Source: an uncultured Pelagibacteraceae bacterium
GTDB taxonomy: Bacteria; Pseudomonadota; Alphaproteobacteria; Pelagibacterales; Pelagibacteraceae
NCBI GenBank assembly: GCA_902555065.1
Contig: CACDQQ010000007.1
Coordinates: forward strand, 1-42,980
DNA length: 42,980 nucleotides
Direction of reading: 5' to 3'
Below, in pieces: positions 17,918 to 26,072 of the stretch (positions are counted from its first letter, which is position 1; the number at the start of each line of letters is the position of its first letter). The notes below the pieces were generated by a model that made no database searches, was not told the origin of the DNA, and saw nothing but the letters and a program-made list of their open reading frames with translations. The position numbers and the translations under genes are program-made.

Positions 17918-18391
17918 ATGATTGAACAAATATCTGCATTTTTTACAGTAGAAATGATCTATATGTGGTTGAATATAGGTGTAATACCTTTTTGGTTAAT
18001 GCTTATTTTTTTTCCACAAACTAAAGTTTGTGGTTTATTTGTTACATCAATAATTCCAACATTTATTTTAGCAAGTGTTTATATTTATCTATTGTATATA
18101 TTCTTTTTTGCTGGATATGATTTTGATAAAAACTTTATTTTATATTTAAGTTTTTATGATCTAGCCGAGCTTTTTGAGAATAATGAGTTTTTAATTTTAT
18201 TTTGGACGCACTTCTTAGCTATAAATTTATTTTGTGGATCTTGGATTGTTAGAGACAGTCAAAGGTTCTATATGTCAAAAATATTAATCTTTTTTCCTTT
18301 AATTATTACCTATTTTATTGGTCCACTTGGAATATTTATTTATTGGGTGATTAGAATCTTTTTTGCTAAAAGAATTACTTTATTTGATTAA
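17918..18391 (+). CDS. ABA4-like (DUF4281) membrane protein
   Basis: The 157-aa protein has four membrane spans. WLNIGVIPFWLMLIFFP near residue 17, the loop with YDLAELFENN near residue 80, WTHFLAINLFCGSWIVRD near residue 95 and the C-terminal FIGPLGIFIYWVIR match the ABA4-like family, named after the plant neoxanthin-synthesis factor. The bacterial role is unknown; carotenoid-related function has been suggested by the plant name only. It is divergent from recX and convergent with the rhodanese gene (2-base gap). Confidence 0.8.
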   Translation: MIEQISAFFTVEMIYMWLNIGVIPFWLMLIFFPQTKVCGLFVTSIIPTFILASVYIYLLYIFFFAGYDFDKNFILYLSFYDLAELFENNEFLILFWTHFLAINLFCGSWIVRDSQRFYMSKILIFFPLIITYFIGPLGIFIYWVIRIFFAKRITLFD

Positions 18392-18393
18392 AG

Positions 18394-18780
18394 TTATTTG
18401 ATTACTTTAAAACCAGCAATCTTCATTTGAGAAAATCCACCTTCTACATGTGATATTTTTTCAAACCCCATTTCTTTTAATGATTTTGTTGCTAAAGCCG
18501 ATCTCAATCCTCCCGCACAAAATAAAACCATTTCTTTATTCATATCTATTTTGCCTTCTTTAAAGTAAGGACTGTCTGGATCCATCCAAAATTCTAACAT
18601 TCCTCTAGGAATGTGATGAGAATTTTCTATTCTTCCCATTTTTTCTAATTCTCTGATATCTCTTATATCAATCAAGTTACATTTATCTTTATTAACCAAC
18701 TCTAATGCTTCACTAGTAGTCAAAGTTTTAATTTGAGAAAGTGCTTCTGAAACTAATTCTTTTGATGATTTTATACCCAT
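18394..18780 (-). CDS. Rhodanese-like sulfurtransferase
   Basis: This 128-aa single-domain rhodanese carries the active-site cysteine C88 in the loop CAGGLRS, plus the CH2A-type NLIDIRDIRELEKMGRI stretch near residue 35 and a HIPRGMLEF segment. It would transfer sulfane sulfur from thiosulfate or persulfides to an acceptor in the cytoplasm; the real substrate is unknown. I use ATG 18778-18780; the frame extends 8 codons further but only into the gap before the divergent gene at 18810. Confidence 0.88.
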   Translation of the reverse strand: MGIKSSKELVSEALSQIKTLTTSEALELVNKDKCNLIDIRDIRELEKMGRIENSHHIPRGMLEFWMDPDSPYFKEGKIDMNKEMVLFCAGGLRSALATKSLKEMGFEKISHVEGGFSQMKIAGFKVIK

Positions 18781-18809
18781 ATAATTTAAGATAATACATA
18801 TCAAAATAA

Positions 18810-19778
18810 ATGAAAAAAAACATTATAAAAAAATTATTTATACTAATAGCAAGAAAACTAGGCTTAGAATTAATTGAACAATCCAATCTAAAATTTATCA
18901 ACGAAAAAAATAATAATAAGTCTATAGTTATTCCACTTGGCAAAGTTAAATTAACAAGAAAAGTAAGTGATTTATTAATAATTTTTAGAACTAACATTGA
19001 TATTTTGATATGGGATCAAAACAAAAAAAGAATATTTGAAGCTGATAAAATAGAATATTCAAGAAGATGCTTGATATCATTAATAAAATCTATGAAATCA
19101 CTTTCCTCTTTAAAAAATGAAATAAAATTAAAATTAATAGTAATTGATAATAGTTTGGATACATCTGATAATAATGAATTTAAAAATATTCTAAATAAAA
19201 GTGATATTGACTATAAAATTATCAACCACAAAAATGATGAATACAAGAATAAAATTCAATTTAATAATAACAAAGAAACTTTTGGTAACCTCTCTAGCTT
19301 ATTAAAATGTTATGAAACAGCAAAGTTGGAAGTTAAAGATTTAGTCTATTTTGTTGAAGATGACTATATTCATGAAGAAAAATGTCTTATTGAAATGATA
19401 GAAACATATGAGAGATTAACATCACAATTAAAACGCGAAATCTTTGTTTGTCCTTCAGATTATCCATACTTGTACACAGATATTGATCAATCGAAAATAT
19501 TTGCAGGAAGTAATCGACACTGGAGATCTATAAATAAAGTTTTATGTACTTTTTTAGTTTCAAAACAACATCTTACAAAATATTGGGATAATTTTAATAA
19601 GACCTGTTTAACAAGAAATGATCCATTTGAGAAACATATAAATGAAATTTTTATTAAAGAAATTTGTATATCGCCTTTAAAATCTATGGCAGTTCATATA
19701 ACAAATATTAATTCATCATATGGTTTGTCGCCATATATTAATTATATCAAACTATGGGAAGAAAATAAAAATGTCTAA
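18810..19778 (+). CDS. Probable glycosyltransferase (GT-A type)
   Basis: The 322-aa protein has a basic N-terminal segment (MKKNIIKKLFILIARKLG), then an RTNIDILIWDQNKK strand, LIVIDNSLDTSDNNEF near residue 109 and the acidic VEDDYIHEEKCL near residue 181, laid out like the nucleotide-sugar and metal sites of GT-A enzymes. A later CPSDYPYLYTDI stretch and ND-PFEKH near residue 270 could contribute the acceptor site. I could not match it to one CAZy family. Low-G+C, Asn/Lys-rich codon use is strong even for this genome. Its end overlaps bcp by 8 nt. Confidence 0.65.
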   Translation: MKKNIIKKLFILIARKLGLELIEQSNLKFINEKNNNKSIVIPLGKVKLTRKVSDLLIIFRTNIDILIWDQNKKRIFEADKIEYSRRCLISLIKSMKSLSSLKNEIKLKLIVIDNSLDTSDNNEFKNILNKSDIDYKIINHKNDEYKNKIQFNNNKETFGNLSSLLKCYETAKLEVKDLVYFVEDDYIHEEKCLIEMIETYERLTSQLKREIFVCPSDYPYLYTDIDQSKIFAGSNRHWRSINKVLCTFLVSKQHLTKYWDNFNKTCLTRNDPFEKHINEIFIKEICISPLKSMAVHITNINSSYGLSPYINYIKLWEENKNV

Positions 19779-20232
19779 AATAATCCAAAAAAATGCACCA
19801 AATTTTAAAATACCTTCGACAAATAGCGGTAATTTTGAATTAAATAAAGTTAAAAGTAAATACAAGGTTTTATATTTCTATCCAAAGGATAATACGCCAG
19901 GGTGCACAATTGAAACTAAAGACTTCAATTCTCTACTTTCACAATTTAAAAAATTAGACTGTGAAGTTATTGGTATTTCTAAAGATAGTATGGAAAGTCA
20001 TGAAAAATTTAGAGATAAATTCAAAATTAAGTTTGATTTGATAGCAGACGTAAAAAAAGATGCAATAAAGGCATATAAAGTTTGGGGTAAGAAAAAATTT
20101 ATGGGCAGAGAATTTATGGGATTAATAAGAAGCACATTTTTATTAAAAGATGACAAAATTATTAAAGAATGGCGTTCAGTAAAAGTTAAAGACCACGCAA
20201 AAGAAGTGTTAGAATTTTTAAAAACAGTTTAA
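19771..20232 (+). CDS. bcp: Peroxiredoxin, Bcp/PrxQ type
   Basis: The 153-aa thiol peroxidase has the peroxidatic C45 in PKDNTPGCTIETKDF with the family Thr and Pro, and a C-terminal LLKDDKIIKEWRSVKVKDHA strand. It lacks the nearby resolving cysteine of E. coli Bcp (five residues on is Lys), so it is of the 1-Cys-like subset or uses a different Cys (one is at DCEVIGIS). It reduces hydroperoxides with thioredoxin or glutaredoxin. I use the ATG at 19771 since upstream in-frame codons lie inside the preceding gene. A strong terminator follows the stop. Confidence 0.9.
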   Translation: MSKIIQKNAPNFKIPSTNSGNFELNKVKSKYKVLYFYPKDNTPGCTIETKDFNSLLSQFKKLDCEVIGISKDSMESHEKFRDKFKIKFDLIADVKKDAIKAYKVWGKKKFMGREFMGLIRSTFLLKDDKIIKEWRSVKVKDHAKEVLEFLKTV

Positions 20233-20233
20233 T

Positions 20234-20270
20234 AAAAAAAGGCCCCATTTACGGGGCCTTTTTATTTTAA
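20234..20270. terminator. Rho-independent terminator between bcp and amt
   Basis: GGCCCC at 20241-20246 pairs with GGGGCC at 20253-20258 around a 6-nt loop, extended by A and T runs on either side (A7 before, TTTTTATTTT after). It is GC-rich in an A+T-rich region and reads as a terminator on both strands, so it should serve convergent bcp and amt. Confidence 0.92.
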
Positions 20271-20286
20271 CTTAAGGGAGTTAAAT

Positions 20287-21588
20287 TTAGTCTCTTATTG
20301 CGTAAGCGATAACACCAGTTTCGGTAACATCAGTACCTTTTAGCTCGGCTTCTTTACTCAATCTTATACCCATTGTATTTTTCATAATTGCCCAAACAAT
20401 ATAGGCAACCACAAATACAAATGCATTAATTGATAATACACCGATTAACTGTGCACTAAAGTTTGCATCAGAATTTGTTAATGGAACTGCAAGTGTTCCC
20501 CAAATTCCAGCAAACAAGTGAGCAGGTACTGCACCAACTACATCATCAATTTTGAAATTGAAAAGAAGTTTAGTTCCAAACACAACTATAATTCCTCCAA
20601 TAGCACCAATGAATATTGCTGCAATAGGTGCTGGAGCTAATGGTTCAGCAGTAATTGCTACTAGTCCACCAATTGCACCATTAAGCATTTGTACTACATC
20701 AGTTTTGCCAGCTAGTAATCTAGTCATAACTGCTGCAGCTAAAACACCACCACACGCTGCTAAGTTAGTATTAATAAAGATATTTGATACAGCAACTGCA
20801 TCATCGAAAGTTCCCATAGCAAGCTGTGAACCACCATTGAAACCAAACCAACCTAACCATAAAATGAATACTCCAACTGTAACTAAAGGTATAGATGAAG
20901 CTGCAAATGGTTTCATTGGTTTTGCTGCACCTGATTTATCAAATCTTCCTGTTCTCGCACCTAATAGTATTGCTCCTGCTAATGCAGCCGCTCCACCAGT
21001 AGAGTGTACAAGAGTTGAACCAGCAAAGTCAGAGAAACCTAAAGTAGCTAACCAGCCACCACCCCACTGCCATCCCATGACAATTGGATAAATAATTCCT
21101 GATAAAATTGCTGCGAATAAGAAGAATGGCCATAATTTAATTCTTTCTGCCAATGTTCCTGATACGATTGAAACTGTTGTAGCACAAAATACCATTTGGA
21201 AATACCAATCTGATCCATCAGCATATCCAGTATCAACAGCACTCGCGTCAGACCATGGTGTGAATGTTCCTATATATCCACCTTCTGGAATTCCGTAAGC
21301 TAGGTTGTATCCAACCATCCAGAACATAATTCCAGCTATTGAATATAAACCGATATTTTTCGCACAAATTACAGATACACTCTTAGAAGTTACCATTCCT
21401 GATTCTAGCATTGCAAATCCACAAGCCATAAACATGACTAGAAAACCACAAACTAAAAATAAAAATGAGTTAAAAATTGCTTGAACTTCTGCGGAGACTG
21501 TAGTTTCAGCGAAACCCGTACTTGTCATACTTAGTAAGAAAATTAAACTTACCAAAGGACTAACAAGTTTTTTTAAATGTTTTGTCAT
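20287..21588 (-). CDS. amt: Ammonium transporter Amt
   Basis: The 433-aa protein starts with a signal-like segment (MTKHLKKLVSPLVSLIF...GFA) followed by 11 spans, as in Amt/MEP/Rh channels. The twin pore histidines are H195 (STLVHSTGG) and H357 (VPAHLFAGIWG). The Phe gate and Trp in the AMLESGMV/WGGGW regions and the ammonium-site LAERIKLWPF stretch are conserved. It imports ammonium at the inner membrane. A GGAGG Shine-Dalgarno (minus strand, 21593-21597) lies 7 nt before the ATG. No glnK is adjacent. The terminator at 20234-20270 is shared with bcp. Confidence 0.96.
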   Translation of the reverse strand: MTKHLKKLVSPLVSLIFLLSMTSTGFAETTVSAEVQAIFNSFLFLVCGFLVMFMACGFAMLESGMVTSKSVSVICAKNIGLYSIAGIMFWMVGYNLAYGIPEGGYIGTFTPWSDASAVDTGYADGSDWYFQMVFCATTVSIVSGTLAERIKLWPFFLFAAILSGIIYPIVMGWQWGGGWLATLGFSDFAGSTLVHSTGGAAALAGAILLGARTGRFDKSGAAKPMKPFAASSIPLVTVGVFILWLGWFGFNGGSQLAMGTFDDAVAVSNIFINTNLAACGGVLAAAVMTRLLAGKTDVVQMLNGAIGGLVAITAEPLAPAPIAAIFIGAIGGIIVVFGTKLLFNFKIDDVVGAVPAHLFAGIWGTLAVPLTNSDANFSAQLIGVLSINAFVFVVAYIVWAIMKNTMGIRLSKEAELKGTDVTETGVIAYAIRD

Positions 21589-21684
21589 TTAACCTCCAAT
21601 GTTAAAAAGAGGTTCTTATAATTTTAAAATAAATAAAAACTAATGATTGTTCTTAAAAATAGATATGCAGTTTTTGCATGTAGA

Positions 21685-21728
21685 AACAGCCTTTATTAAG
21701 ATTTTTACTATTCCTAATAAAGGCTGTT
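21685..21728 (-). terminator. 14-bp hairpin just after the HU stop
   Basis: Bases 21685-21698 and 21715-21728 form a perfect 14-bp stem with a 16-nt loop, beginning 10 bases past the hup stop codon on the minus strand. There is no U tract after the stem, so it is either a Rho-type or processed 3' end. It is followed by a smaller stem ATGCA/TGCAT near 21664-21680. Confidence 0.6.
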
Positions 21729-21737
21729 AAATGAGTG

Positions 21738-22013
21738 TTACTTGTTAAATACTTCTTTAAGTGCTTTAGCAGGTAAAAACTTTACCTTTTGAGAAGCAGC
21801 GATTTGGATTTGCTCTCCAGTTCTTGGATTACGTCCAATTCGGGCTTTTCTTTTAGCCACTTTATATGTACCAAAACCTGCAATCTTTACAGAATCGTCG
21901 TTTTTCAACGCATCTAGTATAGTATTCGTAATAGTATCAAAAGTACGCTCTGCATCAGCTTTACTTTGATTTAACGAACCAGCTAGCTTTGCTACTAATT
22001 GTTTTTTGTTCAT
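21738..22013 (-). CDS. hup: HU family DNA-binding protein
   Basis: This 91-aa basic protein is a normal-length HU/IHF subunit: N-terminal helices (MNKKQLVAKLAGSLNQSKAD), GFGTYKVAKRKARIGRNPRT in the beta arm at residues 46-65, with the minor-groove intercalating Pro in RNPRTGEQI. It bends and compacts DNA as a dimer. The upstream gap to rseP (22014-22165) would hold its promoter. HU and IHF cannot be separated with certainty; the GRNPRTGE arm is typical of HU. Confidence 0.95.
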   Translation of the reverse strand: MNKKQLVAKLAGSLNQSKADAERTFDTITNTILDALKNDDSVKIAGFGTYKVAKRKARIGRNPRTGEQIQIAASQKVKFLPAKALKEVFNK

Positions 22014-22141
22014 TTTAGCTCCGGTTTTAAAGGTTTATGGAGCTATACTTAACAAAATCATTGATAATTCAAGCTCTTTTTTAGTATATATTTATTTTTA
22101 TAGTACAATATATAGTGGTTAAAAAAGTAAGTAATTACATC

Positions 22142-22164
22142 GCTTTTTTAGTTATTAAAAAAGC
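22142..22164 (-). terminator. 9-bp hairpin just after the rseP stop
   Basis: GCTTTTTTA at 22142-22150 pairs with TAAAAAAGC at 22156-22164 around a 5-nt loop. It starts one base after the rseP stop on the minus strand. The stem is A/T-heavy and lacks a downstream U tract. Confidence 0.5.
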
Positions 22165-22165
22165 C

Positions 22166-23275
22166 TTAAAATAAGCCTAAATCTTTAAGGTCGTTAAATG
22201 TGGCGAAAAACATCAAAGATAGCAACAAAAACATTCCGATTCGAAAAAAACCTTCCTGTGTTTTTTGACTTAAAGGACGACCTAATACTTTTTCAAATGC
22301 ATAAAACATCAGATGTCCTCCATCTAATAAAGGTATGGGAAATAAGTTAATTAATCCTAAACTTATAGAAATATATGCCATCATACTGACAAAAGGTATA
22401 ATTCCAAATTCTGCTACTTGACCAGAAATTTTTGCTATTCTAATTGGACCACCCAATTGAGAACTATCCCCTGCTCCTGTAAGCATTGACCCAAGATATT
22501 TAAGTGAAGAAGTTGTTACAAAATAAACTTCATTAAATGATTGAAGTAAAGCTTGAGCAGGTCCAAGTTTTTTGTGTGTTATTTGATTGTTATAAGGACT
22601 AAGTTTAATACCTACCATCCTTTTCTTTAATTTATTTCCTAATTCATCAACGCTATCAACAAAATTTGGCTTAACTTTTAAAATTATCTCCTGGTCATAT
22701 CTTGAAACTTTAAAATCGATAAATTCTGATGTTGACATTGCTATTAATTTAGAAACATCAAGAATACTTTCTACTTTTGTATTATCTATTTCAATAATAA
22801 CATCATTTTTTTGCATACCAGCAACTTCTGCTGGACTATCTTTTAATACTTCATCAATTACTGCTGGTGTAAAATCTTTACCTGCAAACATGTATATGAA
22901 AGTAAAAATGACTAAAGCTAATATAAAATTAGCCAATGGTCCTCCAGCAACAATTAATGCTCTTTGGTAAAGAGGTTTTGTTGCAAATAATTTATGTTGG
23001 TCTTCTTTGCTATATTTTTTTAGTAGCTCCTCTTGATCTGCTTGTGAAAATACATTCCTATCTCCAAAAAATTTTACATAACCGCCTAGTGGTATCCAAC
23101 AAACTTTCCATCTTGTCCCTGATTTATCATTCCATCCAAATAATTCTCGACCAAAACCTATCGAAAAATCTGTTACACCAACACCATATCTTTTTGCAAA
23201 ATAATAGTGTCCATATTCATGAATAAAAACAACAACAACGATTAATACAATAAATGGCAATACAAAATTAAGCAT
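22166..23275 (-). CDS. rseP: Site-2 protease RseP (RIP metalloprotease)
   Basis: RseP cuts membrane-anchored anti-sigma factors within the bilayer and removes signal peptides. The 369-aa chain has the zinc motif HEYGH (H19, E20, H23) in span 1, one PDZ domain at about residues 110-215 (EVLKDSPAEVAGMQKNDVI), and the second active-site motif LFPIPLLDGGHL near residue 315. Four spans are visible. There is one PDZ domain, rather than the two in E. coli RseP, as is common in short family members. The usual neighbours (dxr, bamA) are absent. Confidence 0.95.
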   Translation of the reverse strand: MLNFVLPFIVLIVVVVFIHEYGHYYFAKRYGVGVTDFSIGFGRELFGWNDKSGTRWKVCWIPLGGYVKFFGDRNVFSQADQEELLKKYSKEDQHKLFATKPLYQRALIVAGGPLANFILALVIFTFIYMFAGKDFTPAVIDEVLKDSPAEVAGMQKNDVIIEIDNTKVESILDVSKLIAMSTSEFIDFKVSRYDQEIILKVKPNFVDSVDELGNKLKKRMVGIKLSPYNNQITHKKLGPAQALLQSFNEVYFVTTSSLKYLGSMLTGAGDSSQLGGPIRIAKISGQVAEFGIIPFVSMMAYISISLGLINLFPIPLLDGGHLMFYAFEKVLGRPLSQKTQEGFFRIGMFLLLSLMFFATFNDLKDLGLF

Positions 23276-23316
23276 TCATTAAATTATACAATAATTAAGT
23301 TTTAAATAAACATCAA

Positions 23317-24747
23317 TTATTTCAGTTTCCATGCAATTATTGGTGATAAAGTTGCCGCAATAAATGAACAAAATAAAAGAGATTGAGAAATATACGATGG
23401 TGCTAAATCCATAGGCAAAATTACGCCAAATAGTATTGATTTAGAAAAATCTGGACTTGGAAAAAATAATAGTCCTGCAATTAATCCTATTAATATAGAA
23501 ACATATGCATTTTTTTCATCATAAGATTTAGAATAAAAAGTATAAAAAACACTTAGAACAGCCGCACAACAAAATAAATCTGCTATTAAGAATAAATAAA
23601 GGATACTAAATCCTTTTGATGCAACAAAAAAAGCTATAACCGAAAGAAAAATAACAAATTGTTTTGAGATATTTAAATGATTATTTTTTAAATTTAATAC
23701 TTTATCTACATCTACTATTACCAAACTTGAAATAGCATTTATTAAAGTATCAATACTGCTTATAGTTAAAGAGATAGCTAAAATTATAACAATGACTGAA
23801 AATATTGTTAAATTTTCTTTTAATAAAATTGAGAAAAATGCAAGATCAGGTATGACATTAATATCTTGAGAGACAGCCACTAAACCACTAAATCCCATAA
23901 AAAAGACTATTGGTAATATTATTAAAAATGAAAATATTAAACTTTTTTTTAAAACCTCGTAATTTTTTGCAGCATAAACTCTCTGCCAATTACCTTGATG
24001 AAAAAGATTAGTTGCAGCAACAGCTATAAAGAAAGTTAAACCGGCAGTATAATTTGGAAGATAACTAAAACTTAACAAATGCGGATTATTATTTTTAATA
24101 ATTTCAAAATTAAATTCATTTGTTTCAATTGAGGTAATAAAAATTAAACTAATTATTAAAAGTGCCGCAAATACAAAAAATTGAATATTATCTGTGATTA
24201 AGGATGCTCTTAACCCTCCATATAATGTGTAAAGTAACGAACATGATATTACTATTAAAGAGGTGATCCACAATTCAGTACCAGATATGTAATTAATTAA
24301 AAAAGCTACAGCAGTAACTTCAGCAATTAAAAAGATTGTCATATAAAAAATGGAAAAAACTAAAATAAGTTTATAGAGATTTGGTCCAAATCTTAATCTT
24401 ATTATTTCAATAATACTTTTGCCTTGCGGATAATTAGTTCTAAATTTTTTACCAAGATAAATTAAAATAAAAAGCGGAAATGCAGTTCCTAGTGAATAGC
24501 CAATCACTGCACCAATTCCTCCCCATGTTGCTGCTGATGCGGGTCCAAATAAAATCCAAGCACCAAGAGCAGAAGCCACTAAACTCGTAGTAAGAGACAA
24601 AGTACCAATTGATCGATTTGCAACTAAGTAATTATTCAGTCCTTTAAATTTTTTTGAAAAATAAATTCCAACAAAAACAAATATTAAAGAAATTGAAATA
24701 ATTAATATTATTGCTGATGATTGATTAATTATATTTAAATTATTCAT
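23317..24747 (-). CDS. thiV: Solute:sodium symporter, ThiV-like (thiamine precursor uptake)
   Basis: This 476-aa protein has about 13 spans of the SSS family; NYLVANRSIGTLSLTTSLVAS near residue 38 and the span-5 segment ISCSLLYTLYGGLRASLITDNIQ near residue 166 are family signatures. It sits directly behind a TPP riboswitch, so its substrate should be thiamine or a precursor. In SAR11 an SSS gene placed this way, thiV, has been proposed to import the pyrimidine precursor HMP, which these cells need. The identification therefore rests on riboswitch control plus family, not on a substrate motif. Upstream on the same strand is the TSUP permease, separated by a hairpin. Confidence 0.85.
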   Translation of the reverse strand: MNNLNIINQSSAIILIISISLIFVFVGIYFSKKFKGLNNYLVANRSIGTLSLTTSLVASALGAWILFGPASAATWGGIGAVIGYSLGTAFPLFILIYLGKKFRTNYPQGKSIIEIIRLRFGPNLYKLILVFSIFYMTIFLIAEVTAVAFLINYISGTELWITSLIVISCSLLYTLYGGLRASLITDNIQFFVFAALLIISLIFITSIETNEFNFEIIKNNNPHLLSFSYLPNYTAGLTFFIAVAATNLFHQGNWQRVYAAKNYEVLKKSLIFSFLIILPIVFFMGFSGLVAVSQDINVIPDLAFFSILLKENLTIFSVIVIILAISLTISSIDTLINAISSLVIVDVDKVLNLKNNHLNISKQFVIFLSVIAFFVASKGFSILYLFLIADLFCCAAVLSVFYTFYSKSYDEKNAYVSILIGLIAGLLFFPSPDFSKSILFGVILPMDLAPSYISQSLLFCSFIAATLSPIIAWKLK

Positions 24748-24749
24748 TT

Positions 24750-24810
24750 TCCCTTTCTGAATTACCGGACAGGTTCAATGGGTTATTCTCAGCTAAAAGC
24801 ACCCCAAGGT
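24750..24810 (-). promoter_or_regulatory. TPP riboswitch (THI element)
   Basis: On the minus strand the core reads in order GGGGTGC, CTGAGA, ACCC, GAACCTG, CCGGTAAT, which are the conserved J/P2-P5 elements of the thiamine pyrophosphate riboswitch. The P3 arm is minimal. The 5' CCTT and the 3' AAGGG close the element as P1, and AAGGG lies 4 nt before the ATG of the symporter. The P1 3' strand is therefore also the ribosome binding site, implying translational shut-off when TPP binds. No terminator hairpin fits between element and gene. Confidence 0.93.
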
Positions 24811-24951
24811 CTAAGTAAATCATTAAATTTAAAATTTCAAGAAATTATCCTAGATTTTGCATTACTGATTAGACTAATTAGCATTGTATTTTCTGAGTTG
24901 ATTGAATTAGTTTACGAATTATTAATTCCCTTCCTTTTAGTTATGAACTTA

Positions 24952-24977
24952 TTAGGCTTTAAGAAATTAAAGCCTAA
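24952..24977 (-). terminator. 11-bp perfect hairpin abutting TSUP permease stop
   Basis: TTAGGCTTTAA at 24952-24962 pairs perfectly with TTAAAGCCTAA at 24967-24977 around GAAA. It begins directly at the stop codon of the minus-strand gene ending at 24978. No U tract follows. Confidence 0.6.
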
Positions 24978-25724
24978 TTAAACCATAAAATCTAATATTA
25001 ACTTAAAGCTACTAACCAAAATTAAAGCATAAATAATATTGTAGAATAAATTTTCCTCAATTATTTTGAGTAATTTATAACCTATAAATATTCCAATTAG
25101 CGCTAAAGGGAAAAGAGTAACTGACTGATACAGAGTATTAAAATTCATCATGGATAAATAAACATACAGAGGAAGCTTAATTAGATTAACACAACTAAAA
25201 AAAATAATTCTTGTCCCAACATAAATTTCTTTCTTCATTCTTAACGGGAGTAAATACAGACTTGTTGGCGTTCCACCAGCATGTACACAAAAACTTGAAA
25301 AACCAGCGATAGATGAGCAAATTGCACCTTTAAAAAAGTTTTTTTTTGCTGGTATATTTTTTTCTTTTTTAAATAAAAAATAATGACCAGCAAATAAGAA
25401 ACCCATTATTCCGACAATTAGTTTAAGCAAATCCTCTGAAAAATAAGTAAAGGTAAATGAGCCTATTATTATTCCTGTAGCAGCAAATGGAACTAATAAC
25501 TTTAGTGTTCCAAAATCAAATTCCCTTCTAAATCTATAAACAGCAATAATGTCTGAAAAAATTAATATTGGTAAAATTATAGCAAGTGCTTGGTTTAATG
25601 GCATTACCACTGTCATTAATGGAACCGAAATTAATGATATCGAGCCACCTAAACCAGATTTAGCAATTCCATATAAAACAATTGCCGGAACAACACTAAT
25701 AAAGAATAATAAGTTAATCTCCAT
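24978..25724 (-). CDS. TSUP (TauE/SafE) family permease, short form
   Basis: This 248-aa membrane protein has about eight spans. It shows the duplicated TSUP fold: GIAKSGLGGSISLISVPLM near residue 20 and FSSFCVHAGGTPTSLYLLPL near residue 143. Family members move sulfite, sulfoacetate, thiosulfate or other anions, and the substrate here is not evident. It is much shorter than the exporter at 4062-5147 and belongs to another subgroup. It follows two microprotein frames with gaps of 6-8 bases and an ABC-2 exporter, suggesting one transcript of five genes. Confidence 0.85.
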   Translation of the reverse strand: MEINLLFFISVVPAIVLYGIAKSGLGGSISLISVPLMTVVMPLNQALAIILPILIFSDIIAVYRFRREFDFGTLKLLVPFAATGIIIGSFTFTYFSEDLLKLIVGIMGFLFAGHYFLFKKEKNIPAKKNFFKGAICSSIAGFSSFCVHAGGTPTSLYLLPLRMKKEIYVGTRIIFFSCVNLIKLPLYVYLSMMNFNTLYQSVTLFPLALIGIFIGYKLLKIIEENLFYNIIYALILVSSFKLILDFMV

Positions 25725-25730
25725 TATAAA

Positions 25731-25895
25731 TTAGAAATATAGCAATAAGGATAAAACAAATAATATTAAAACTAATATGATGATGGCTATATAATTGAGT
25801 TTAATTTTAAATTTGCTTAATAAAAATTCGTTAATTTTTTCCCAAAAAATTATAATTAAAATTAATATAATTGCAGGAAGAATAAATTTAATCAT
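25731..25895 (-). CDS. 54-aa membrane microprotein
   Basis: ATG at 25893-25895 opens a frame with two hydrophobic stretches: FILPAIILILIIIFW at residues 4-18 and IAIIILVLILFVLSLLLYF at residues 36-54, joined by a basic linker (EKINEFLLSKFKIKLNY). The frame stops 6 bases before the TSUP ATG and starts 8 bases after the preceding small frame. Continuous tight packing of co-oriented frames supports it being real. No family is recognised; it may be a subunit or regulator of the neighbouring transporters. Confidence 0.5.
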   Translation of the reverse strand: MIKFILPAIILILIIIFWEKINEFLLSKFKIKLNYIAIIILVLILFVLSLLLYF

Positions 25896-25903
25896 AAATA
25901 TAT

Positions 25904-26071
25904 TTACATCAAAAAATACATCAATCCAAATATTACTAGTATTATTATTATCCAGATAGAGAAATTTGATACTAATTGTTTAATATTTGAATTTGATCTC
26001 AAAAAATTTGGCAAAACTAATATTAAAACTAAAATTAAAAATATTGCAGGAATTATTTGATCAACAGTCAA
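25904..26071 (-). CDS. 55-aa membrane microprotein after the ABC-2 permease
   Basis: The frame begins with TTG at 26069-26071, one base past the ABC permease stop, and ends at 25904. It has a first hydrophobic stretch (IIPAIFLILVLILVLP, residues 6-21), a short polar linker with NFLRSNSNIKQL, and a second (FSIWIIIILVIFGLMYFLM). It resembles the next microprotein in size and layout, so the two may be a divergent pair. There is no strong Shine-Dalgarno and the start is non-ATG, which lowers confidence. No function can be given. Confidence 0.4.
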   Translation of the reverse strand: MTVDQIIPAIFLILVLILVLPNFLRSNSNIKQLVSNFSIWIIIILVIFGLMYFLM

Positions 26072-26072
26072 A

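Noticed and set aside
20552..21091. Long plus-strand frame of 179 codons
   Set aside because: It is the antisense shadow of amt; its Pro/Ala-rich composition comes from reading Gly/Ala codons backwards.
24778..24981. Plus-strand frame of 67 codons before the symporter
   Set aside because: It overlaps the TPP riboswitch and a perfect hairpin on the opposite strand, so it is regulatory DNA and not coding.
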